Assembly (NCBI RefSeq): GCF_900176635.1
Contig: NZ_FXLN01000004.1
Coordinates: forward strand, 1-64,000
Source: Clostridium merdae
Lineage (GTDB): Bacteria > Bacillota > Clostridia > Oscillospirales > Acutalibacteraceae
Reading direction: 5' to 3'
Length of the DNA stretch: 64,000 bases
Part shown: one piece after another, positions 1-8,241 of the stretch
How the letters are laid out: each line of letters opens with the position of its first letter
Numbering within the stretch: the stretch's first letter is position 1
Program-made: the position numbers and the translations under genes
The notes under the pieces: model-generated
Database searches by the model: none
What the model saw: the letters and a program-made list of their open reading frames with translations, nothing else
What the model was told of the DNA's origin: nothing

Positions 1-56
1 TGTAAGTGTAGCAATGCATTTAGCTTGGCAGTACTAATCGGTCGAGGGCTTGACCA
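1..56 (+). rRNA. 23S ribosomal RNA, 3' end (partial)
   Basis: The window opens inside a 23S rRNA gene. The first 56 bases match the conserved 3' terminus, including the GGTCGAGGGCTTGACC block that closes bacterial 23S genes. The gene is cut by the window start. The following 150 bases are a spacer in which I see no gene. Confidence 0.9.
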
Positions 57-208
57 TATTTCTTGGTTGGGCCTTGCTCAATCGCTTTACTTCTGTTTCT
101 TCTTTATTCAGTTTTCAGTGCCCGTTATAGGGTACAAAAGATTGGCGAAGGGCTGCGAGCGCATCGGCTGCTGAAAAGCGGCAAGAGGTTCAAGTTTTCG
201 CTTGGCAA

Positions 209-284
209 GCACCATTAGCTCAGTTGGTAGAGCACCTGACTCTTAATCAGGGTGTCCCGGGTTCGAGTCCCTGATGGTGCACCA
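209..284 (+). tRNA. tRNA-Lys(CTT)
   Basis: A complete cloverleaf with encoded CCA. The anticodon loop is CTCTTAA in a CCTGA/TCAGG stem, giving anticodon CUU (Lys, AAG codon). The T-arm has GTTCGAGTCC and the acceptor stem pairs GCACCAT with ATGGTGC. It lies between the 23S and 5S genes. Confidence 0.96.
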
Positions 285-351
285 CAAAGAAGTCAGGCGG
301 GGGTCTGAGGCAGATCTCTGGCCTCTGCACCTGACTAAGGCTGAGATATTT

Positions 352-426
352 GGCCCGTTGGTCAAGCGGTTAAGACACCGGCCTCTCACGCCGGTAACGG
401 GGGTTCGATTCCCCCACGGGTCACCA
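352..426 (+). tRNA. tRNA-Glu(CTC)
   Basis: The acceptor stem GGCCCGT pairs with ACGGGTC (one G-U). The anticodon loop CTCTCAC in a CCGGC/GCCGG stem gives CUC, reading GAG. The T-loop is GTTCGATTC and CCA is encoded. It sits between tRNA-Lys and the 5S gene. Confidence 0.95.
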
Positions 427-513
427 AAACAATCTTTACAGTAGCCGTATAAAACAGGAAACTGTTTTTACAATATCCGTCAGGAAGGCGAAAACCTCCT
501 CTGCGGTACATAG

Positions 514-631
<118 letters not shown>

Positions 632-636
632 AATAT

Positions 637-712
637 TCCTCAATAGCTCAGCCGGTAGAGCATGCGGCTGTTAACCGCAGGGTCGTTGGTTCGAGTCCAA
701 CTTGGGGAGCCA
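637..712 (+). tRNA. tRNA-Asn(GTT)
   Basis: The acceptor stem TCCTCAA pairs with TTGGGGA. The anticodon loop CTGTTAA in a TGCGG/CCGCA stem gives GUU. CCA is encoded. It begins about six bases after the 5S gene and is the last gene of this rRNA operon. Confidence 0.95.
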
Positions 713-716
713 AAGA

Positions 717-746
717 AAACCACCAGTAATTACTGGTGGTTTTTTG
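717..746 (+). terminator. rho-independent terminator of the rRNA-tRNA operon
   Basis: A perfect 11-bp inverted repeat (ACCACCAGTAA / TTACTGGTGGT) followed by six T, four bases after the tRNA-Asn CCA. Confidence 0.92.
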
Positions 747-786
747 CATCCTGATTTTTTTATAAAACAGTGTAATACGACAAAAA

Positions 787-1086
787 CTATTGCGAAATTG
801 AAGGAAGATTTCCTAAATTGTTGCTTTCCTCTCCATCCGGTAGAGAACGAAGGTATTCGTTCCCTTTTCGAACAGCTACGGCAACACCGCGAATCTCCCC
901 GGCTTTTGCCAGTTCAACTCCTTGTTGCTTGCTAACAATTTGCCCGTTAGAAAGTTGATAGCCTTCAATGCGGCCACTGTGCTTTACCAGCTGGGTAATA
1001 GATTGTGCGTCTGGTCTTGGTGTTGGATTTACTGCATTAATATTTGAAGGTAAATTTCCAATCATTTGATTTTCTTGATTATCCAT
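787..1086 (-). CDS. DUF3892 domain protein
   Basis: A 99-residue protein recognisable as DUF3892. It has an I-x-G-Y-x-L-S-N-G-Q segment, a conserved K/A-G-E-I-R-G-V stretch and a C-terminal N-N-L-G-N-L-P end. The family has no assigned biochemical role; members are small soluble proteins common in Firmicutes. I place the start at the ATG at 1086 because AAGGAG sits eight bases upstream. An upstream in-frame ATG at 1104 has no ribosome binding site. It is convergent with the rRNA operon. The N-terminal 35 residues are Asn/Pro-rich and probably disordered. Confidence 0.8.
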   Translation of the reverse strand: MDNQENQMIGNLPSNINAVNPTPRPDAQSITQLVKHSGRIEGYQLSNGQIVSKQQGVELAKAGEIRGVAVAVRKGNEYLRSLPDGEESNNLGNLPSISQ

Positions 1087-1237
1087 AAGATCACTCCTTG
1101 CCATATAGTTTGTCGGAATTTTATTTGATTATTACCTGAAAAAACTTGGAGATTAAAATCATTTAGAGTTAATATTTTTCTAGGCATGAATTATAAAGCA
1201 TTCAAATTAGGTGTGTTTGTAAGTAAAACGTGTTATA

Positions 1238-1656
1238 ATAACCTCACGCCGCAAAACAAAAGCGAAGCTTTTGGCGGCTGGGAGAGCATTGAATCATCTG
1301 CAAAATGGTAAGAAAAACAGTAAAATGTCTCGCGAAAAGCCGAATCTAAATATGATTGAATAACCTCACGCCGCAAAACAAAAGCAAAGCTTTTGGCGGC
1401 TGGGAGAGCATTGAATCATCTGTAGAATGGTAATAAAAACCAGTAAAATGTCTCGCGAAAAGCCGAATCTAAATATGATTGGATAACCTCACGCCGCAAA
1501 ACAAAAGCGAAGCTTTTGGCGGCTGGGAGAGCATTGAATCATCTGCAAAATGGTAAGAAAAACAGTAAAATGTCTCGCGAAAAGCCGAATCTAAATATGA
1601 TTGGATAACCTCACGTCGCAAAACAAAAGCGAAGCTTTTGGCGGCTGGGAGAGCAT
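1238..1656. repeat. tandem array, three ~122-bp units plus a partial fourth
   Basis: Units start at 1238, 1360, 1483 and 1605, each with ATAACCTCACGCCGC. The first three are 122, 123 and 122 bp and differ by only a few bases; the fourth stops after about 52 bp. Each unit carries an imperfect hairpin (GCCGC..AAAAGC GAA GCTTTT GGCGGC). No ORF runs through it. The first copy is preceded by TATAAT at 1234. It fills most of the 695-base gap between the DUF3892 gene and the ABC genes; the rest of the gap shows nothing else apart from a possible promoter at 1716-1745. Confidence 0.93.
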
Positions 1657-1781
1657 GATTTTCTTAGGATGATTTTTCAACTATGAAGAGTGGTTATGGT
1701 ATTCATTTTTAAAGATTCCATTTTACAATTTATTAGACTTATAATATCATTACAATTACCAAATGAAGGGCCTGATTATTT

Positions 1782-3518
1782 TTGCGTGAACTAACCAAAT
1801 ACTTAAAATCATATCGAAAACAAGTAATACTCGGTCCTATATTTAAGTTGATAGAGGCTATATTTGAGCTAATTATTCCCATTGTAACAGCGAAAATCAT
1901 TGACGAAGGTGTGCTAAAAGCAGATGTACCATACGTTTGGAAAATGGGCGGTATCATGCTACTTCTTGGTGTTGTTGGGCTATGTTCCACTTTAGTCTGC
2001 CAGAAGATGGCCGCGGAGGCCTCTCAAGGCTTCGGTACTGTTCTGCGTGGAGAATTATTTCGCCATATTAACACGCTCTCATATGCAGAGATAGACCGTT
2101 TTGGCACACCATCTTTAATTACACGTTTAACAAACGACGTTAATCAGCTTCAGCTTGCTGTGGCAATGTTGATTCGTCTTGTCGTGCGTGCGCCTTTTCT
2201 TGCGATTGGGGCAGTAATTATGGCGATGACAATCGATATTCCTTTAGCGATTATTTTTGTTGTGGCAACACCGCTCATTGGTCTAGCACTATATTTGGTT
2301 ATGAGTCGTTCTATTCCATTCTTTAAATCTATACAGAAAAAATTAGATGCAATCTCCCGTTTATCGCGCGAAAGTTTGTCTGGAGTTCGGGTCATCCGCG
2401 CTTTTTCAAGGCAAGAGCAAGAAACACAGCGCTTTGCCAATGCCGCCGAAGAGCAGGCTGCGGTTGCTGTTCGCGTTGGTAAGCTATCTGCGTTATTAAA
2501 TCCAGTTACGTTTGCGATTGTCAATTTTTCTATTCTGGCAATTGTATGGTTTGGTGGCTATCGGGTAGACAACGGTGTGGTTTCTCAGGGTCAAATTGTT
2601 GCTTTAATTAACTACATGAACCAAACTTTCTTAGCTCTAGTGGTTGTTGCAAATTTGGTTGTTATTTTTACAAAAGCCTCTGCTTCTGCATCTAGGGTCA
2701 ACGAAGTTCTTCAAACGGAAACCACAGTAAAAGATGTTGCTGGTATAGAAGACATAAACACCATACCTGGAGCACCAAAGGTAGAGTTTCGCAATGTAAA
2801 CTTTTCCTATCATCATTCAGGTGAATATGCAATTCAAAACTGCAGTATTGCAATAGAATCTGGAGAAACCATAGGAATTATTGGTGGTACAGGCTCTGGT
2901 AAATCTACCTTGGTGAATTTGATTCCTCGTTTTTACGACGTTACCGAAGGTCAGATTTTATTAGATGGTGTAGATGTAAGGGATTACCCATTCCAAATCT
3001 TACGCAATCGAGTTGGAATTGTACTTCAGCAATCCGAACTGTTTACTGGCACCATCCGCACAAACCTGCAATGGGGAAATGCGGACGCAACAGATGACGA
3101 ATTGTGGCAGGCACTCAAAACGGCGCAAGCAGAAGATTTTGTAAAGGCCTTGCCAAAGGGACTATCCTCGCCTGTTAGTCAAGGTGGTAAAAACTATTCG
3201 GGCGGTCAGCGTCAGCGTTTGGCAATTGCCCGAACGCTCGCAAAAAAACCACAAGTATTAATTCTTGATGATAGCTCCAGTGCATTGGATTTTGCAACAG
3301 ATGCAGCCTTGCGTCGTGCTTTAAAAAACGAAACAGCCGGTACCACGGTTTTCATTGTTTCGCAGCGCGTAAGCTCGATTCGCCATGCAGACCGAATCAT
3401 TGTTCTCGATGACGGTGTTGTGGCTGGAATCGGCACTCACGAAGAGCTGGTTCAAAGCTGCCCGGTTTATCAGGAAATCTGCCTGTCGCAGATGAACCGC
3501 GAGGAGGTGGCGAAATGA
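1782..3518 (+). CDS. heterodimeric ABC exporter, subunit with degenerate ATPase site
   Basis: A 578-residue half-transporter: six-helix exporter domain (about 1-310) then an ATPase domain. Walker A is GGTGSGKST and the signature is YSGGQRQR. After Walker B comes DDSSSALD, so the catalytic Glu is Asp, and the switch His is Gln (SQRVSS). This is the pattern of the degenerate half of LmrCD/TM287-288-type heterodimers, which export drugs or lipids; the substrate here is unknown. The start is TTG at 1782 with GAAGGG about 11 bases upstream. A possible promoter is TTCCAT (1716) and TATAAT (1740). It overlaps the next gene by four bases (ATGA), so the two are translationally coupled. Confidence 0.9.
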   Translation: MRELTKYLKSYRKQVILGPIFKLIEAIFELIIPIVTAKIIDEGVLKADVPYVWKMGGIMLLLGVVGLCSTLVCQKMAAEASQGFGTVLRGELFRHINTLSYAEIDRFGTPSLITRLTNDVNQLQLAVAMLIRLVVRAPFLAIGAVIMAMTIDIPLAIIFVVATPLIGLALYLVMSRSIPFFKSIQKKLDAISRLSRESLSGVRVIRAFSRQEQETQRFANAAEEQAAVAVRVGKLSALLNPVTFAIVNFSILAIVWFGGYRVDNGVVSQGQIVALINYMNQTFLALVVVANLVVIFTKASASASRVNEVLQTETTVKDVAGIEDINTIPGAPKVEFRNVNFSYHHSGEYAIQNCSIAIESGETIGIIGGTGSGKSTLVNLIPRFYDVTEGQILLDGVDVRDYPFQILRNRVGIVLQQSELFTGTIRTNLQWGNADATDDELWQALKTAQAEDFVKALPKGLSSPVSQGGKNYSGGQRQRLAIARTLAKKPQVLILDDSSSALDFATDAALRRALKNETAGTTVFIVSQRVSSIRHADRIIVLDDGVVAGIGTHEELVQSCPVYQEICLSQMNREEVAK

Positions 3519-5260
3519 AGCGCACAGTAATTGGTCGTATAGCCGGGTATATGAAACCTTATTTGGGGTATCTCGTAGGTGCATTGCTCTGTGCTATTAT
3601 TTATATTTCTCTTTCGTTATATGCTCCTATTCTCATCGGCCATGCGGTTGACCAAGTGATAGAACCAGGTAAGGTGGATTTTGCAAGAATGCGGCAAATC
3701 CTTCTTTTGCTGGCGGTTACCGTTGTTACAAGTGCGGTATTCCAATGGATTATGACCTATTGCACCAATCAAGCAACCTACCGTACGGTACGTGATTTAC
3801 GTATAAAAGCATATGAAAAGGTAAACCGCTTACCGTTAAAGTATATTGATGGCCACGCGCATGGCGATTTGGTTAGCCGTGTTGTAAACGATGTGGATCA
3901 AGTGTCGGACGGCCTGCTGCAAGGCATTACGCAGTTGTTCACGGGTGTAGTCACCATTGTTGGCACTTTGTTGTTTATGCTCACCATCAGCCCTGTGATT
4001 ACGCTGGTAGTGGTTTGCATCACTCCGCTTTCTTTGTTTGTGGCTGCCTTTATCGCGAAAATCTCTCGTAGGCGCTTTTTTGACCAGCAGGCATGCCAAG
4101 GAGAGCTTAGCGGATTAATTGAAGAAATGGTCAGCGGTATTAAAACGGTTCGCGCATTCCACTATGAGAATCGTGCAGAGAATACGTTCGACGAAATCAA
4201 TGCAAGGCTTTACGAAGCAGGTGAAAAAGCACAATTTAATTCTTCGCTTTCCAATCCATCCACTCGCTTTGTAAACGGCATTGTGTATACCTCAGTTGCA
4301 GTAATTGGTGCAATTTGTGCCATCACCGGAGCTCCTACCCAATTAAGCGTAGGGCAGATTACTAGCTTTTTGGCGTATGCAAACCAATACACCAAACCTT
4401 TTAATGAAGTGACCGCTGTGCTCACTCAAATTCAAACGGCATTTGCTTCCGCTCGCCGTTTATTTGAGGTGCTCGATGAAGAGGAAGAGCCAGCGGAGCC
4501 TGAAAATGCGCAACAGGTGCAGGGTAGTGACTATTCGGTAACCTTTCATGATGTCAGTTTTTCATACCGCCCGAATACCAAGCTTTTGCAGGAGATTGAT
4601 ATAAATGCGCACGCAGGGCAGAGAATTGCCATTGTAGGCCCCACTGGTTGCGGCAAAACTACGATTATTAATCTAATTATGCGATTTTATGATGTTGATA
4701 GTGGGAGTATTCGGATTAATGATACCGATATCCGCCAGATTACCCGCAGCAGCCTGCGTTCTTTATTTGGTATGGTATTGCAGGATACATGGCTGTTCTC
4801 CGGTACGATTCGTGAAAATATTGCCTACGGAAAACCAGACGCTACAATGGAAGAAGTGGCAGCAGCTGCAAAAGCGGCGCTGGCGCATTCCTTTATTACT
4901 CGCTTGCCCAATGGCTACGATACAATGATATCAGAGGATGGGGGAAATCTGTCACAAGGGCAGCGGCAATTGCTTTGTATTGCCCGGGTGATGCTCGTTG
5001 ACCCTCCAATGCTGATACTCGATGAAGCAACCAGCAGCATTGACACTCGCACAGAGCTATTGGTTCAAAAGGCGTTCCAGCGGATGATGGAAGGGCGCAC
5101 CAGCTTTGTGGTAGCTCACCGCCTTTCTACCATACAGGGAGCAGACTCAATTTTGGTTATGAATGCTGGCAAAATAATCGAGCAGGGAACACACGAGGAG
5201 CTGCTTGCGAAAAAAGGTTTTTATGCTGATTTATATAACAGTCAGTTTGCAGCGAGCTAA
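3515..5260 (+). CDS. heterodimeric ABC exporter, catalytically complete subunit
   Basis: A 581-residue membrane-ATPase fusion that pairs with the preceding gene. The transmembrane domain covers about 1-325. The ATPase domain has Walker A GPTGCGKTT, signature LSQGQRQL, Walker B LILDEATSSID with the catalytic Glu, and the switch His in AHRLST. In this exporter class the canonical and degenerate subunits form one functional pump at the plasma membrane. The signature has LSQGQ in place of LSGGQ, which is typical of this partner subunit. The substrate cannot be read from the sequence. Confidence 0.92.
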   Translation: MKRTVIGRIAGYMKPYLGYLVGALLCAIIYISLSLYAPILIGHAVDQVIEPGKVDFARMRQILLLLAVTVVTSAVFQWIMTYCTNQATYRTVRDLRIKAYEKVNRLPLKYIDGHAHGDLVSRVVNDVDQVSDGLLQGITQLFTGVVTIVGTLLFMLTISPVITLVVVCITPLSLFVAAFIAKISRRRFFDQQACQGELSGLIEEMVSGIKTVRAFHYENRAENTFDEINARLYEAGEKAQFNSSLSNPSTRFVNGIVYTSVAVIGAICAITGAPTQLSVGQITSFLAYANQYTKPFNEVTAVLTQIQTAFASARRLFEVLDEEEEPAEPENAQQVQGSDYSVTFHDVSFSYRPNTKLLQEIDINAHAGQRIAIVGPTGCGKTTIINLIMRFYDVDSGSIRINDTDIRQITRSSLRSLFGMVLQDTWLFSGTIRENIAYGKPDATMEEVAAAAKAALAHSFITRLPNGYDTMISEDGGNLSQGQRQLLCIARVMLVDPPMLILDEATSSIDTRTELLVQKAFQRMMEGRTSFVVAHRLSTIQGADSILVMNAGKIIEQGTHEELLAKKGFYADLYNSQFAAS

Positions 5261-5338
5261 TTCACACCTTTTGTTTTTAGTTTGAACGAACCCATAGTTT
5301 ATATGAATTGTAATTCGATTTGTTAACAGAAAAGAAAA

Positions 5339-5378
5339 ATGCGTCCGAACTCGGTATGTTTCGAGTTCAGGACGCATC
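5339..5378 (-). terminator. terminator downstream of the ROK kinase gene
   Basis: A long stem (ATGCGTCC.GAACTCG with CGAGTTC.GGACGCAT). On the minus strand it is followed by a T-rich run (TTTTTCTTTTC), as expected after the minus-strand gene ending at 5414. The plus-strand side has few T, so it is a weaker stop for the ABC operon. Confidence 0.8.
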
Positions 5379-5413
5379 GTTTATTCTATATAGCTTTATG
5401 TAAGGATAGAAAG

Positions 5414-6370
5414 TTATTTTCCACAAAGCTCCGCACCGGATAGCGCTGCACCGATGATGCCTGCATCGTTGCCTAATTGAGCGGTAACCAGCTTTGTTTT
5501 AAGCGGAGAATTGGTTACATATTGCTCTTTTTCCACAATTACCCTTGTGGGTGTAAGCAAAGCGTCTCCCTCATGGCTGATTCCCCCGCCAATACAAATC
5601 GTATCTGGCTGTAAGCTGTTGATGATATTAATTAACCCACAGCTCAAGTCTCTAACATAAACTTCCACTATCTTTGTGCCGAGCACATCTCCCTTACGCA
5701 TGGCATCGAATGCGCTTCTGCCTGAAATTTGGTTTAAATCGTCATTAACCATTTGCCAAAGTATGCTCTCATGGGTGGAATCCTGCTCCATAAGCTCACG
5801 TGTTGTAAGTATTAGCCCCGTGGCGGAAGCATACTTTTCCCAACAGCCTCGTCTGCCGCAGTTGCAGGCGCGACCGTCGCGTTCAATCACCATATGGCCC
5901 ATTTCGCCAGCAGCTCCGTTTTGCCCGGCATAGATACTACCGTCCAATATCAAGCCACTCCCAACACCAGTTCCAAGGGTAATGGCAACTGCATTATGTG
6001 CGCCCTTAAGTGCTCCTGCCTTAAACTCTCCCCATGCGGCGGCATTCGCGTCATTATCTACACCTACGGGTAAATGAAGACGGCGTTCTAATTCCTCCCG
6101 AATGGGAAAATGACGAAACGGTAAGTTCGGTGTAAGCTCCACTACACCGGTGTTACGATTCACCGAGCCAGGACAGCCGATTCCCACTGATTGTACTTGT
6201 TCGACCCCTGCACAAGCCATTTGGGCAGCCACAGCAATTCGGTCGCACAGCTCCTGTGGTGAGCAAGGAGCACCGGTGGGCATAGACTGTTTGGATAAAA
6301 GCTTACCGTTATGATCAATAACACCAGTCGCAATGTTCGTACCGCCCAAATCAATGCCAAGATAATACAT
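5414..6370 (-). CDS. glcK: ROK-family glucokinase
   Basis: A 318-residue ROK sugar kinase, the usual length for Firmicute glucokinase, which phosphorylates glucose with ATP at entry to glycolysis. Visible motifs are the phosphate-binding DLGGTN near residue 7, the GCPG loop, the catalytic-site DNDANAA, the glycine-rich LGTGVGSGLI and the ROK zinc motif C-N-C-G-R-R-G-C with E of the following W-E. It stands alone between the ABC operon and a divergently oriented sugar transferase. N-acylmannosamine kinase or fructokinase is possible, but the motif spacing suits glucokinase. Confidence 0.88.
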   Translation of the reverse strand: MYYLGIDLGGTNIATGVIDHNGKLLSKQSMPTGAPCSPQELCDRIAVAAQMACAGVEQVQSVGIGCPGSVNRNTGVVELTPNLPFRHFPIREELERRLHLPVGVDNDANAAAWGEFKAGALKGAHNAVAITLGTGVGSGLILDGSIYAGQNGAAGEMGHMVIERDGRACNCGRRGCWEKYASATGLILTTRELMEQDSTHESILWQMVNDDLNQISGRSAFDAMRKGDVLGTKIVEVYVRDLSCGLINIINSLQPDTICIGGGISHEGDALLTPTRVIVEKEQYVTNSPLKTKLVTAQLGNDAGIIGAALSGAELCGK

Positions 6371-6493
6371 CGGAAAACCCCGTTTCTATCGTTATAATAT
6401 AGAAAATATACTATTCTTTTTTCTATAACAATTATATCATTGACTAACAGTTTCGTAAATTGTTTCGTTATCGTCGACAAAAAGAAAAAGGAT

Positions 6494-6522
6494 TTGACAA
6501 ATGTTATTTCTTTGGGTACAGT
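6494..6522 (+). promoter_or_regulatory. sigma-A promoter for the sugar transferase gene
   Basis: TTGACA (6494), a 17-bp spacer and TACAGT (6517). Predicted transcription starts near 6529. This rules out an upstream TTG (6460) as the start of the following gene. Confidence 0.7.
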
Positions 6523-6546
6523 TTAAAAAGAGAAAATTCTGCCATA

Positions 6547-7278
6547 ATGATAGGTAGAAGCTTCCACGCAAAGTTTTTAAGGAAAATGGTGAAAAGTGTG
6601 CTATATCAGGAGTTACCCCAGTGGATGCAACAGGAAGAAATCAAACCGTATATTGAGCTGCTAAACAAACAAAAGACCTCGTTGTTTTTTAAGCGAGTGT
6701 TTGATATTGTGGTAGCGGCGTTAATTTTATTGGTTTTATCGCCGTTCTTTTTGCTGTTAGCAGTGGCAATTAAAATTGATTCCAAGGGTCCGGTTTTTTT
6801 TAGACAAGTAAGGGTGGGGCAAAACGGGCAAGATTTTCGTATTTATAAGTTTCGCTCTATGGTGCAGGATGCCGATAAAAAGGGCTTGGCTCTTACCACA
6901 GAAGGGGATTCACGAATCACGCGAGTGGGCAAGTTGATTCGAAAGTGCCGTTTGGATGAGTTCTCGCAGGTTTTAAATGTGCTGGATGGTACCATGAGCC
7001 TTGTGGGACCAAGGCCAGAGGTACGTAAGTATGTAGATGCCTACAAGCCCGAGTATTTGGCAACCCTTTTGGTGCGCCCGGGCGTAACCGCAACGGCGAG
7101 TATCCATTTTAAGGATGAGGATGAGCTGCTTAATTCTGGTGGTGACCCGGAAGAAATTTATATTAATGACATTCTGCCGGAAAAAATGCGTTATAACCTA
7201 GAATATCTCAATCGTATCTCAGTATGGCAAGATTTTAAGATTATGCTTCAAACGGTAGTCGCAGTTTTTAAACACTAA
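6547..7278 (+). CDS. polyprenyl-phosphate sugar phosphotransferase (exopolysaccharide priming)
   Basis: A bacterial sugar transferase (Pfam Bac_transf). Such enzymes move a sugar-1-phosphate from a UDP-sugar onto undecaprenyl phosphate at the membrane, the first step of exopolysaccharide or glycan synthesis. An N-terminal region of about 50 residues leads into a hydrophobic helix (KRVFDIVVAALILL), then the family blocks KGPVFFRQVRVG, RIYKFRSM, LDEFSQ and SLVGPRPE. I use the ATG at 6547 because the promoter lies just upstream; the ribosome site is weak. No other polysaccharide genes are adjacent, which is unusual for this family. Confidence 0.87.
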   Translation: MIGRSFHAKFLRKMVKSVLYQELPQWMQQEEIKPYIELLNKQKTSLFFKRVFDIVVAALILLVLSPFFLLLAVAIKIDSKGPVFFRQVRVGQNGQDFRIYKFRSMVQDADKKGLALTTEGDSRITRVGKLIRKCRLDEFSQVLNVLDGTMSLVGPRPEVRKYVDAYKPEYLATLLVRPGVTATASIHFKDEDELLNSGGDPEEIYINDILPEKMRYNLEYLNRISVWQDFKIMLQTVVAVFKH

Positions 7279-7317
7279 TATTTTGTGCAAATTCTCCCAT
7301 ATAGCAGTAAATTTGCA

Positions 7318-7346
7318 TTGATTTTACGAGCCGGTTGTGCTATAAT
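7318..7346 (+). promoter_or_regulatory. promoter for tRNA-Leu
   Basis: TTGATT (7318), exactly 17 bp, then TATAAT (7341), about 110 bases upstream of the tRNA. The only downstream gene in this orientation is tRNA-Leu. Confidence 0.7.
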
Positions 7347-7459
7347 ATCTTCACGCCGTTTTTTATGTATATTTTTACGTGGAATATTGCATAGATACTC
7401 CGGCTCTTAATTGCTTTTTGAGTGTATGAATCACAGTTTATGCAATGTAATCGTTATTT

Positions 7460-7546
7460 GCTGGTGTGGCGAAATCGGCAGACGCAAGGGACTTAAAATC
7501 CCTCGGTGGCAACACCGTACCGGTTCAAGTCCGGTCACCAGCACCA
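7460..7546 (+). tRNA. tRNA-Leu(TAA)
   Basis: An 87-base type II tRNA with a long variable arm (CGGTGGCAACACCG). The acceptor stem GCTGGTG pairs with CACCAGC. The anticodon loop CTTAAAA in AGGGA/TCCCT gives UAA. CCA is encoded. Its last 12 bases are one copy of the proposed prophage attachment core, and the tRNA is left intact. Confidence 0.95.
7535..7546. other. proposed attL core (12-bp direct repeat)
   Basis: TCACCAGCACCA at the tRNA-Leu 3' end is repeated exactly at 50415-50426, at the far end of the integrase gene. Phage DNA is inferred to begin at 7547. Confidence 0.7.
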
Positions 7547-7590
7547 TTCTTAAACGTACAGATTTATGATTTGTTTGTAATTCTGAACGC

Positions 7591-7624
7591 AAAAATCCCC
7601 CGGCTGTGATAGCTGGGGGATTTT
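7591..7624. terminator. bidirectional terminator between tRNA-Leu and SRAP gene
   Basis: AAAATCCCCC / GGGGGATTTT hairpin with T-rich runs on both sides. In the lysogen it can stop tRNA-Leu transcription and the minus-strand SRAP operon. In the circular phage it would lie just after the integrase. Confidence 0.88.
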
Positions 7625-7645
7625 ATTTTATACCTGGCTGAGAAG

Positions 7646-8218
7646 TTATGCCAACCGCTTTACCAACTTCGGCCTGTCGGTTTGCAATATATCTAAAGCA
7701 TTTTGATAGCTTTCAAGCCACTGTTCCATCTCTGGGCGCTTTAGTACAACCGGCATTCGATTGTGTATATCTACTATGGATTGATTAGCTGCTGTCGTTA
7801 ATATAGTAAACCGACGTTCTCCATTAAAATCATTATAAAGACCAGCCATATATAGAGCATCTTCTTCAGGTAGGTTAAACTGATACTTTATTTTTGTGTC
7901 ACCTGAATGCGACCATTCAAAAAAGCCACAAGAAGGTATAATGCAGCGTTTCGTTTCTAAGCTACGCCGAAACATTGGCTTTTCAGGTGCAGTTTCTGCT
8001 CGGGCGTTAATTACAGTACCTTTATTGTGAAAATTAGGAAAGCCCCACTTTACAGCTTCAGGCATTATTTTTCCATCTTCTTGTATTAAAACTGGTACTT
8101 TGTTGGTAGGAAAAATTTCGCCTGTTTTTATTTCTTGATGTTTTCTCTGAACTTCTTCAATAATTTCTCTAATTTCGGCCATCTCGGGATCACTGAACAA
8201 AACGTATCTTCCACACAT
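7646..8218 (-). CDS. SRAP / HMCES-YedK family abasic-site DNA-protein crosslink protein
   Basis: A 190-residue SRAP domain protein. The family binds abasic sites in single-stranded DNA through a thiazolidine link to its Cys2. I choose the ATG at 8218 (M-C-G-R-Y-V) over an upstream GTG at 8227, because Cys2 must become N-terminal after Met removal and GAGGTG sits correctly in front. Other family landmarks are the N-A-R-A-E-T block and the H-N-R-M-P motif with the active-site His; a Glu of CGFFEW is also present. It lies 23 bases after dinB in the same operon, and this SRAP-SOS association is known. Confidence 0.92.
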   Translation of the reverse strand: MCGRYVLFSDPEMAEIREIIEEVQRKHQEIKTGEIFPTNKVPVLIQEDGKIMPEAVKWGFPNFHNKGTVINARAETAPEKPMFRRSLETKRCIIPSCGFFEWSHSGDTKIKYQFNLPEEDALYMAGLYNDFNGERRFTILTTAANQSIVDIHNRMPVVLKRPEMEQWLESYQNALDILQTDRPKLVKRLA

Positions 8219-8241
8219 ATAACTCACCTCTTACTTATCTT

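Noticed and set aside
1238..1656. CRISPR array
   Set aside because: Whole 122-bp units repeat, including the parts that would be spacers. There are no short repeats with unique spacers and no cas genes.
6460..6546. TTG start of the sugar transferase
   Set aside because: The promoter TTGACA/TACAGT lies downstream of it and there is no ribosome site.
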